DNA of 64,000 nucleotides. Source: Nocardioides sp. ChNu-153 (GTDB lineage: Bacteria > Actinomycetota > Actinomycetes > Propionibacteriales > Nocardioidaceae). The DNA is taken from contig NZ_JADEVT010000001.1 of assembly GCF_030466625.1 (NCBI RefSeq), positions 682,001 through 746,000 on the forward strand. Reading direction: 5' to 3'. A program made the translations under genes and the position numbers. The first letter of the stretch is position 1, and each line of letters opens with the position of its first letter. Below the pieces are notes generated by a model. It was not told where the DNA came from. It searched no databases and saw nothing but the letters and a program-made list of their open reading frames with translations. Positions 43,166-49,807 of the stretch are shown here, one piece after another.

Positions 43166-44052
43166 CCCGCCTCGAGGGCGGCCGGGTCCGCCGGCCCGTC
43201 CACCTCGTCCGGCTCGTCGCCACCGGGCGCGGGCGCGGGAGTCCGGAGGCGGTGCACGACGTGGACCCCCTCGATGCCGCGCAGCTCGACCTCGCGCGCC
43301 CCGTCGACGTCGATCAGGGAGCGGTCGGTCACCGCGTCCGCGACGGCCGCGCTCACCAGCACCTCGCCGCCCGCGGCGAGCGCCGCGACGCGCGCGGCGT
43401 ACGCCACGTGGAGGCCGAAGAGGTCGTTGCCGCGGTGGAGCACCGAGCCGCGGTGGATGCCCATCCGCACCCGCACGCGGGGCTCGCGGCGCCACCCCGC
43501 CAGCCGGGCCTGCACCTCGAGCGCCGCCGCGACGGCGTCGTCGGCTGGGCCGAAGGCCACCATGAACCCGTCGCCCTGCGTCTTCACGACCTGCCCGTGG
43601 TGGGTCTCGACCGCCCGGCGCACGACCCGGTCGTGGCGGGCCAGCAGCCGCACCCAGGCGCGGTCGCCCAGCCGGTCGTTGAGGCTCGTCGACCCCTCGA
43701 TGTCGGAGAACAGGATCGTCACGCGCCCGTCGCCCGTCGCGAGCCGCACGAGGTCGGGCCGCTCGACCTGTGCCCAGCCCGCCAGCTCCTCGATCGAGGA
43801 GCGCAGGGCCCCGCCGACGCCGCGGTCGCGCACCAGCTCGACGGTCTCCCACACCGCCTTCACGGCCTCCCGGGGGCGGGGCAGCCGGCGCCGCGACCCC
43901 GGCCGACCCTCGGCGGCGTGCAGGGCGGCGAGGTCGGCGGCCAGGTCGGCCGCGCGGCGGCGTGCGGTGAGCCAGAGGACGCCGAAGGTCGTCGCGAGGG
44001 CGACGGTCGCCACCTGGACGACGACGAGCAGCACGATCGACCAGGTCGGCAC
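43138..44052 (-). CDS. class III adenylate/guanylate cyclase, membrane-anchored
   Basis: 304 residues. One N-terminal membrane helix (about 6-28), a helical linker, then a cyclase homology domain. Metal Asp117 (FSDIEGS) and Asp161 with Lys157 (KTQGDGF) suit ATP. In the transition-state segment HVAYAARVA Arg221 is kept, but the usual Asn four residues before it is Ala217. So activity may be low or altered. GTG start with CAGCAT six bases upstream. Divergent from the LigD-polymerase gene by only 28 bp. Confidence 0.88.
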   Translation of the reverse strand: MPTWSIVLLVVVQVATVALATTFGVLWLTARRRAADLAADLAALHAAEGRPGSRRRLPRPREAVKAVWETVELVRDRGVGGALRSSIEELAGWAQVERPDLVRLATGDGRVTILFSDIEGSTSLNDRLGDRAWVRLLARHDRVVRRAVETHHGQVVKTQGDGFMVAFGPADDAVAAALEVQARLAGWRREPRVRVRMGIHRGSVLHRGNDLFGLHVAYAARVAALAAGGEVLVSAAVADAVTDRSLIDVDGAREVELRGIEGVHVVHRLRTPAPAPGGDEPDEVDGPADPAALEAGQPGGPAPR

Positions 44053-44058
44053 GAGCGC

Positions 44059-44074
44059 ATGCTGCCACTACGTT
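44059..44074. promoter_or_regulatory. back-to-back leaderless promoters, cyclase and LigD polymerase
   Basis: Minus: CAGCAT (44059-44064), six bases to GTG ending 44052. Plus: TACGTT (44069-44074), six bases to ATG 44081. Four bases separate the hexamers. Confidence 0.5.
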
Positions 44075-44080
44075 GGGGCC

Positions 44081-45163
44081 ATGGCGAGCAAGGCGGCGGC
44101 GGCCGAGGTCATCGCGGGCGACCGCGCGGTGCGGGTCTCGAGCCCCGACCGCGTCATCTACCCCGCGACCGAGCGCACCCCGGACATCACGAAGCTGCAG
44201 GTGGCGCAGTACGTCGCGGACGTGTCCGACGGCCTCGTGCGCGCCCTGCGCGAGCGGCCCACCGCGCTGGAGCGCTGGCCCCGCGGCGTGCTCCCGGGCA
44301 TCGAGCTGTCGACCGGCCGGCCGGGCGAGAAGGCCGACGCGTTCTACCAGAAGCGCGTGCCGACGGGGGCTCCGCCGTACCTGGAGTCGGTAGAGATCAC
44401 CTTCCCCTCGGGCCGCACGGCCCGCGAGATCTGCGTGACCGAGCCGGCCGTCGCCGTGTGGGCGGCGCAGATGGGCACGATCACCTTCCACCCCTGGCCC
44501 GTGCGCCGCGCCGACGTCGACCGCCCCGACGAGCTGCGCATCGACCTCGACCCGCAACCCGGTACGACGTTCCGCGACGCCGCGCGCGTCGCCGGCGTGG
44601 CCCGCGAGCTCCTCGCCGAGCACGGCGTCACGGGCTGGTGCAAGACCTCGGGCAACCGCGGGGTGCACGTCTACGTGCGCATCGAGCCACGCTGGGAGTT
44701 CACTGACGTGCGCCACGCGGCCATCGGGTTCGCCCGCGAGCTGGAGCGCCGCGACGACCAGGTGACGACGGCGTGGTGGAAGGAGGAGCGCGGGGAGCGG
44801 ATCTTCGTCGACTACAACCAGAACTGCCGCGACCGCACGATCGCGTCGGCGTACTCCCTGCGGGCCCGCCCCGGTGCCCCCGTCTCGACGCCCCTGACCT
44901 GGGACGAGCTGGCCGCGCTGGAGGACCCGCGCGCGCTCAACCTGCTCACCGTGCCGGAGCGGCTCGCCGACGGCGACCCGTGGGAGCGGATGGACGACGA
45001 GGCCCACTCGATCGAGCCGTTCCTCGCGATGTTCGCCGAGCAGGGGTCCGTCGAGCTGCCCTACCCGCCCGACCACCCCAAGATGCCCGGCGAGCCGCCG
45101 CGCGTGCAGCCGAGCAAGAAGGTCGCCGACCACTGGGACGCGGCCGGCAACCGGGTGGAGTGA
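44081..45163 (+). CDS. LigD-type polymerase/primase domain, stand-alone
   Basis: 360 residues. The archaeo-eukaryotic primase-like NHEJ polymerase fold: catalytic IDLDPQPG (Asp155, Asp157), KTSGNRGVHVY near 193, and the third Asp in IFVDYNQNCRDRTIASAYS near 243. No ligase or nuclease domain is fused. Such PolDom proteins fill gaps and add ribonucleotides at DNA ends, working with Ku and a ligase. A LigC-type ligase lies 0.6 kb away on the other strand; Ku is not in the window. Confidence 0.92.
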   Translation: MASKAAAAEVIAGDRAVRVSSPDRVIYPATERTPDITKLQVAQYVADVSDGLVRALRERPTALERWPRGVLPGIELSTGRPGEKADAFYQKRVPTGAPPYLESVEITFPSGRTAREICVTEPAVAVWAAQMGTITFHPWPVRRADVDRPDELRIDLDPQPGTTFRDAARVAGVARELLAEHGVTGWCKTSGNRGVHVYVRIEPRWEFTDVRHAAIGFARELERRDDQVTTAWWKEERGERIFVDYNQNCRDRTIASAYSLRARPGAPVSTPLTWDELAALEDPRALNLLTVPERLADGDPWERMDDEAHSIEPFLAMFAEQGSVELPYPPDHPKMPGEPPRVQPSKKVADHWDAAGNRVE

Positions 45164-45196
45164 CCCGTCCGGCGCCGGCCCGGCGGCCGCCGGGCC

Positions 45197-45733
45197 TCAG
45201 ACGCCGGTGATGCCCTCGCCGTGGCCGTCGGCCTGCTCGGCGAACGTCTCCTGCTCGAGCAGGTGCAGCACCGGTACGTCGAGGTGGCGCCGCGCCCGGG
45301 AGGTCCAGTCGACGCCGAAGAACTCCGCCACCACGTGGGGGCTGGTCAGCACGATGACCTCGGCCGCGTCGACGGCGGCGACGGTGGCGCGCAGCGCGTC
45401 GATGGGGTGGTCGTCGACGACGGCGCCCTGGGCGGTGGCGCCGTCGGCGCGCAGCAGCGCCAGCGTGCGCGCGAGGCCCTCGTGCGCCTCGACCTCGCTC
45501 TGGTCGTGCAGCTCGTCGAGGTCGATGCTCGCCAGCGCGTAGCTGGGGGAGCCCACGACGTCGCCGGAGCCCAGCGTGCCCACCGCGGTCGCGACGCGCT
45601 CGGCGGCGTCGTCGACGGGGAGGAGCACGTCGTACACCACCTCGTCGCCCAGCTCGAGGTGGAGCGACGTCACCTGACGGGCGTCGAGCTCCGTCAGGGG
45701 CTGCTCGACGAGCAGGACGACGTGGTAGGTCAT
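45197..45733 (-). CDS. uncharacterised protein, co-translated with LigC-type ligase
   Basis: 178 residues. Starts MTYHVVLLVEQPLTELDARQ; acidic alpha/beta protein with no membrane segment. The C-terminal half (VIVLTSPHVVAEFFGVDW, then VPVLHLLEQE) hints at a universal-stress-like or Rossmann fold, but I cannot assign a family. Its ATG overlaps the ligase stop (ATGA), so the two are made together. A role in end joining is guilt by association only. Confidence 0.75.
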   Translation of the reverse strand: MTYHVVLLVEQPLTELDARQVTSLHLELGDEVVYDVLLPVDDAAERVATAVGTLGSGDVVGSPSYALASIDLDELHDQSEVEAHEGLARTLALLRADGATAQGAVVDDHPIDALRATVAAVDAAEVIVLTSPHVVAEFFGVDWTSRARRHLDVPVLHLLEQETFAEQADGHGEGITGV

Positions 45734-46908
45734 GGCGTCTCCTCGGTGGTGCGGTCGGTCGGGGCTGCGGTGTCGGACGGGGTCAGGACGGTGGTGAGGT
45801 CGTAGCCGACCGGCTCGTCGAGCTGGTCGTACCCGCAGGACGACGGGTCGCGGTCCGGCCGCCACCGCTTGAACTGCGCGGTGTGGCGGAAGCGGCGGCC
45901 CTCCATGTGGTCGTAGCCGACCTCGAGCACCCGCTCGGGCCGCAGCGGGGTGAAGGACAGGTCCTTGCCCGCGCTCCAGCGCGACTGCGTGCCGGGCACG
46001 CGGTCGGGGTTCGCGACGGCCCACTCCTCCCACGCGCCCCAGGGGTGCTCCTCGACCGGGCAGACCAGCGGCGCCAGCTCCTCGATCAGCTCGGCGCGGC
46101 GGGCGGCGGTGAACGAGGCGGAGACCCCCACGTGCTGCAGCGTGCCGTCCGCGTCGTGCAGGCCCAGCAGCAGCGAGCCGAGCAGGGGGCGCTCGGGGGT
46201 CGAGGTCTTGTGCTCCCGGTAGCCCGCGACCACCACGTCCGCGGTGCGCGCGTGCTTGATCTTCAGCATGGTGCGGCCGTTCTCCGTGTACGGCGCGTCG
46301 AGGGGCTTGGCGACGACCCCGTCGAGCCCGGCGCCCTCGAACTGCTCGAACCAGGCGGCGGCCTCGGCGGCGTCCGTCGTGGTGCGCACGAGGTGGCAGC
46401 CGGTCAGCCCGTCGTCGTGCACCCGGCCGGCGAGGTGGGCCAGCGCCTCGGCGAGGGCCGCGCGGCGCTCGGCGAACGGCCGGTCGACGTACGACGTGTC
46501 GCCCAGCGCGAGGAGGTCGAAGGCCACGAACCCGGCCGGGACGGTCTCGGACAGCATCCGCACCCGCGAGGCCGCCGGGTGGATGCGCTCCTGCAGCACC
46601 TCGAACTGCAGGCGCGGCACTCCGTCCTCCCCGGGGGCGGACACGAACAGCTCGCCGTCGAGGACGCAGCGCTCCGGCAGCTGCTCGAGGACGGCGGCCA
46701 CGACCTCGGGGAAGTAGCGCGTCAGGGGCTTGGTGTTGCGCGACGTCAGCTCGACCTCGTCGCCGTCGCGGAACACCAGGCAGCGGAAGCCGTCCCACTT
46801 GGGCTCGAACGACAGCCCGCCGCGGCCGGCCCAGGTGGCCGGGTCCGGCACCTGCGCGACCGACTTGGCCAGCATCGGCCGCACGGGCGGCATCACGGGC
46901 AGGTCCAC
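45730..46908 (-). CDS. ATP-dependent DNA ligase (LigC type)
   Basis: 392 residues from GTG, TAGGGT six bases upstream. Nucleotidyltransferase domain with adenylated Lys37 in EPKWDGFR, DGELFV near 95, and motif V as LKIKHART near 230; OB-fold domain follows with FKRWRPDRDP near the end. Short actinobacterial LigC enzymes act as backup NHEJ or base-excision ligases. Divergent from tRNA-Gln/glmU; downstream gene overlaps by four bases. Confidence 0.94.
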   Translation of the reverse strand: MDLPVMPPVRPMLAKSVAQVPDPATWAGRGGLSFEPKWDGFRCLVFRDGDEVELTSRNTKPLTRYFPEVVAAVLEQLPERCVLDGELFVSAPGEDGVPRLQFEVLQERIHPAASRVRMLSETVPAGFVAFDLLALGDTSYVDRPFAERRAALAEALAHLAGRVHDDGLTGCHLVRTTTDAAEAAAWFEQFEGAGLDGVVAKPLDAPYTENGRTMLKIKHARTADVVVAGYREHKTSTPERPLLGSLLLGLHDADGTLQHVGVSASFTAARRAELIEELAPLVCPVEEHPWGAWEEWAVANPDRVPGTQSRWSAGKDLSFTPLRPERVLEVGYDHMEGRRFRHTAQFKRWRPDRDPSSCGYDQLDEPVGYDLTTVLTPSDTAAPTDRTTEETP

Positions 46909-46914
46909 GGGGCG

Positions 46915-46920
46915 ACCCTA
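46915..46920 (-). promoter_or_regulatory. leaderless -10, ligase gene
   Basis: TAGGGT on the minus strand, six bases before the GTG. Confidence 0.55.
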
Positions 46921-46960
46921 TCCATGCGGCGCCACGAGCGCGGGGCGGGCGCGCCGCCGG

Positions 46961-47000
46961 GTCGCACAGGGTCGCACGGGGTCGCACCGGGTCGCATAGG
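46961..47000. repeat. four 10-bp tandem repeats between ligase and tRNA-Gln
   Basis: GTCGCACAGG, GTCGCACGGG, GTCGCACCGG, GTCGCATAGG: unit GTCGCA-Y-N-GG, one helical turn each. The last copy supplies most of the -10 TAGGGT (46997-47002) that would drive the tRNA. Confidence 0.8.
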
Positions 47001-47002
47001 GT
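46997..47002 (+). promoter_or_regulatory. -10 of tRNA-Gln
   Basis: TAGGGT, 37 bases before the mature tRNA 5' end, formed by the last 10-bp repeat and the next two bases. No good -35 is seen. Confidence 0.4.
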
Positions 47003-47039
47003 GGGGCACTGCCCGCGACGTCCGGCGACGCGCGCGCAT

Positions 47040-47118
47040 TCCCCGGTTGGTCTGCCGGCAGGGCCCGCCTGACTTTGAATCAGGACAAGCGACGTAGGTT
47101 CGACTCCTACCCGGGGAG
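47040..47118 (+). tRNA. tRNA-Gln (anticodon TTG)
   Basis: Acceptor TCCCCGG (47040-47046) pairs with CCGGGGA (47111-47117), discriminator G. Anticodon stem CCTGA/TCAGG (47068-47072, 47080-47084), loop CTTTGAA with TTG at 47075-47077. T-arm GTAGG-TTCGACT-CCTAC (47094-47110). D-stem GGTC/GGCC with GG in the loop. CCA is not encoded. The region between anticodon and T stems (47085-47093) is nine bases, longer than the usual five. Position just before glmU is conserved in actinobacteria. Confidence 0.9.
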
Positions 47119-47128
47119 CCTCTCCCCG
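47112..47128 (+). terminator. hairpin overlapping the tRNA 3' end
   Basis: CGGGGAG-CCT-CTCCCCG, perfect seven-base stem whose left arm is the tRNA acceptor strand. It could terminate tRNA transcripts ahead of glmU, in competition with acceptor pairing. Confidence 0.5.
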
Positions 47129-47155
47129 CGGGCGCCACGCGCCCCGAGGCCCGAC

Positions 47156-47161
47156 TAGGGT
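47156..47161 (+). promoter_or_regulatory. leaderless -10, glmU
   Basis: TAGGGT, eight bases before ATG 47170. Confidence 0.5.
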
Positions 47162-47169
47162 GGGGCCGC

Positions 47170-48621
47170 ATGAGCGCGATCACCGTCATCGTCCTGGCCG
47201 CCGGCGGCGGCACGCGCATGAGGTCGAAGACCATGAAGGTCCTCCACCGCGTGGGCGGGCGCAGCATGGTGGGCCACGTCCTGGCGGCAGCGCAGTCCGT
47301 CGCCCCCGACCGGGTGGTCACGGTCGTGGGCCACCAGCGCGAGCAGGTGGGCGCGCACGTGCTCGAGCTGGCGCCGGGATCGGTGCTGGCGGTGCAAGAG
47401 ACCCAGGAGGGCACCGGCCACGCGGTCCGCGTGGCCGTCGAGGCCCTCGGCGGCCAGGTCGACGGCACCGTCGTCGTGCTGACGGCCGACACGCCCCTGC
47501 TGCGCGGCGACAGCCTCGCCGCGTTCCTCGCCGACCACGAGGCCGCCGAGCGCGCGGTCAGCATCCTGTCGGGCGAGGTGGCCGACCCGTTCGGCTACGG
47601 CCGGATCGTGCGCGACGAGGACGGCGACGTCCTCGCCATCGTCGAGCAGAAGGACGCCGACGCCGACCAGCGCGAGATCCGCGAGATCAACTCCGGCATC
47701 CTCGCCTTCGACGGCGCGTTCCTCACCGAGGCCCTGGGCCGGATCGGCAACGACAACGCCAAGGGCGAGTACTACCTGACCGACGCGGTGGGCCTGGCCC
47801 GCGAGTCGGGCCTGACCGTCGGCGCCTACTGCCTGGAGGACGTGCGGCAGACCGAGGGCGCCAACGACCGCTCCCAGCTCGCGCGCCTGGGCAAGGAGAT
47901 GAACCGCCGCATCCTCGAGCACTGGATGACCGAGGTGGGGGTCACGATCATGGACCCCGACACCACCTGGATCGAGGACGACGTGGTGCTCGCCCGCGAC
48001 GTCACGATCCTGCCGGGCACGCAGCTGCTCGGGGCGACGGTGGTCGCCGAGGACGCCGTCATCGGGCCCGACACCACGCTGGAGGACTGCGAGGTCGGCG
48101 CCGGCGCCCGCGTCGTGCGCACCCACGGCCAGCTCGCCGTCGTCGGCGACGGGGCCCAGGTCGGCCCCTACGCCTACCTGCGCCCGGGCACGCGCACCGG
48201 CACCGGCTCGAAGGTCGGCACGTTCGTCGAGACCAAGAACGCGGTGCTGGCCGACGGCGCGAAGGTGCCCCACCTGTCGTACGTCGGCGACGCCGAGGTC
48301 GGCGAGGGCAGCAACGTGGGCGCGGGCACCGTCTTCGCCAACTACGACGGCGTCGCGAAGCACCGCACGACGATCGGCCGCCACGCCCGCACCGGGTCGA
48401 ACAACACCTTCGTGGCGCCCGTCACGATCGGCGACGGCGCGGGCACCGGCGCCGGCACGGTCGTGCGCGAGGACGTCCCGCCCGGCGCCCTGGCCGTCTC
48501 GGCCGGCCCGCAGCGCAACCTCGAGGGCTGGGCGGCCCGGCGCCGTCCGGGCACGGCGCAGGCCCGGGCGGCCGAGGCGGCGGGCGGGGAGGCGGGCGCG
48601 GAGGAGCGTCCCCACCCCTGA
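47170..48621 (+). CDS. glmU: bifunctional UDP-GlcNAc pyrophosphorylase / GlcN-1-P acetyltransferase
   Basis: 483 residues, full length. N-terminal uridylyltransferase with LAAGGGTRMRSKTMKVLH (residues 9-26), QEGTGHAV and GEYYLTD; C-terminal left-handed beta-helix with RPGTRTGTGSKVG, FVETKNA, NYDGVAKHRT. It makes UDP-GlcNAc for peptidoglycan and mycothiol. The Ala/Arg/Glu tail of about 30 residues is disordered. Followed by prs after 84 bp. Confidence 0.97.
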   Translation: MSAITVIVLAAGGGTRMRSKTMKVLHRVGGRSMVGHVLAAAQSVAPDRVVTVVGHQREQVGAHVLELAPGSVLAVQETQEGTGHAVRVAVEALGGQVDGTVVVLTADTPLLRGDSLAAFLADHEAAERAVSILSGEVADPFGYGRIVRDEDGDVLAIVEQKDADADQREIREINSGILAFDGAFLTEALGRIGNDNAKGEYYLTDAVGLARESGLTVGAYCLEDVRQTEGANDRSQLARLGKEMNRRILEHWMTEVGVTIMDPDTTWIEDDVVLARDVTILPGTQLLGATVVAEDAVIGPDTTLEDCEVGAGARVVRTHGQLAVVGDGAQVGPYAYLRPGTRTGTGSKVGTFVETKNAVLADGAKVPHLSYVGDAEVGEGSNVGAGTVFANYDGVAKHRTTIGRHARTGSNNTFVAPVTIGDGAGTGAGTVVREDVPPGALAVSAGPQRNLEGWAARRRPGTAQARAAEAAGGEAGAEERPHP

Positions 48622-48622
48622 G

Positions 48623-48651
48623 TTGGCGCCACCCCCGCGGTAGGCGAGAAT
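48623..48651 (+). promoter_or_regulatory. candidate prs promoter
   Basis: TTGGCG (48623-48628), 17 bases, GAGAAT (48646-48651). Start near 48658, with AGGAG (48691-48695) ten bases before the GTG. Confidence 0.4.
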
Positions 48652-48705
48652 CGGCGGGGCCGACCGACCCCGGCCTCCCCCGAGCCCGACAGGAGCGCAT
48701 CCGGC

Positions 48706-49689
48706 GTGAGCGGAATGAAGCTGACCACCGAGAAGAACCTCATGGTCTTCAGCGGACGGGCGCACCCCGAGCTCGCCGAGGAGGTCGCCGAGCTCGTCGG
48801 CACCGGCCTCGTGCCCTCCTCGATGTACGACTTCGCCAACTCGGAGAAGTACGTGCGCTACGAGGAGTCGGTGCGCGGCTGCGACGCCTTCGTGATCCAG
48901 AGCCACACGGCGCCGATCAACGAGTGGATCATGGAGCACCTGATCATGGTCGACGCGCTCAAGCGCGCCTCGGCCAAGCGCATCACGGTGGTCATGCCGT
49001 TCTACGGCTACAGCCGCCAGGACAAGAAGCACCGCGGCCGCGAGCCCATCTCCGCCCGTCTGGTCGCCGACCTGTTCAAGACGGCCGGCGCCGACCGCCT
49101 CATCTCGGTCGACCTGCACGCCGACCAGATCCAGGGCTACTTCGACGGCCCCGTCGACCACCTCATGGCGCTGCCCATCCTGGCCGACTACGTCCGCGGC
49201 AAGTACGGCGCGGACGCCGACCTAGCAGTCGTCTCGCCCGACGCGGGGCGCATCAAGGTGGCCGAGCGCTGGTCGGCCCGTCTCGGGGGCGTGCCGCTCA
49301 CGTTCATCCACAAGACGCGGCGCACCGACCGGCCGAACGAGACCGTCGCCAACCGCGTGGTCGGCGAGGTCGAGGGACGCATGTGCGTGCTGGTCGACGA
49401 CATGATCGACACCGGCGGCACGATCGTGAAGGCCGCCGAGGCCCTCCTGGAGCAGGGCGCCAAGGGCGTCATCATCGCCGCCACCCACGGCATCCTGTCC
49501 GACCCGGCCGTGGACCGGCTCAAGAACAGCCCGGCCACCGAGGTCATCCTCACGAACACGCTCCCGCTGGCCGCCGACAAGCACTTCGACAAGCTGACGG
49601 TGCTGTCCATCGCGCCGCTGCTGGCGCGCGCCATCCGGGCCGTCTTCGAGGACGGCTCCGTGACGTCGATGTTCGACGGGCACGCCTGA
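48706..49689 (+). CDS. prs: ribose-phosphate pyrophosphokinase
   Basis: 327 residues from GTG. Class I PRPP synthase: flexible loop and ATP-binding YGYSRQDKKHRGREPI near 100, metal-binding DLHADQIQG near 133, PRPP loop VLVDDMIDTGGTI near 225. Makes PRPP for nucleotides, His and Trp; the glmU-prs order is standard in actinobacteria. Confidence 0.97.
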   Translation: MSGMKLTTEKNLMVFSGRAHPELAEEVAELVGTGLVPSSMYDFANSEKYVRYEESVRGCDAFVIQSHTAPINEWIMEHLIMVDALKRASAKRITVVMPFYGYSRQDKKHRGREPISARLVADLFKTAGADRLISVDLHADQIQGYFDGPVDHLMALPILADYVRGKYGADADLAVVSPDAGRIKVAERWSARLGGVPLTFIHKTRRTDRPNETVANRVVGEVEGRMCVLVDDMIDTGGTIVKAAEALLEQGAKGVIIAATHGILSDPAVDRLKNSPATEVILTNTLPLAADKHFDKLTVLSIAPLLARAIRAVFEDGSVTSMFDGHA

Positions 49690-49709
49690 GCCACGCATCC
49701 GGGGAAAAG

Positions 49710-49727
49710 CCGACGCGGGGTCGTCGG
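49710..49727 (+). terminator. hairpin after prs
   Basis: CCGACG-CGGGGT-CGTCGG, six-base stem, 20 bases after the prs stop. TACGCT (49735-49740) just beyond may be the -10 of the next operon. Confidence 0.45.
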
Positions 49728-49807
49728 GGCGGCCTACGCTGCCTCGACCGTCACCCTGCCAACGGCCCCGGGCGCGCGCCGGAGCCGACGCTCCTCGAGG
49801 AACGCCC

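Noticed and set aside
46961-47000. CRISPR-like array
   Set aside because: Contiguous 10-bp units without spacers and no cas genes; a simple tandem repeat.
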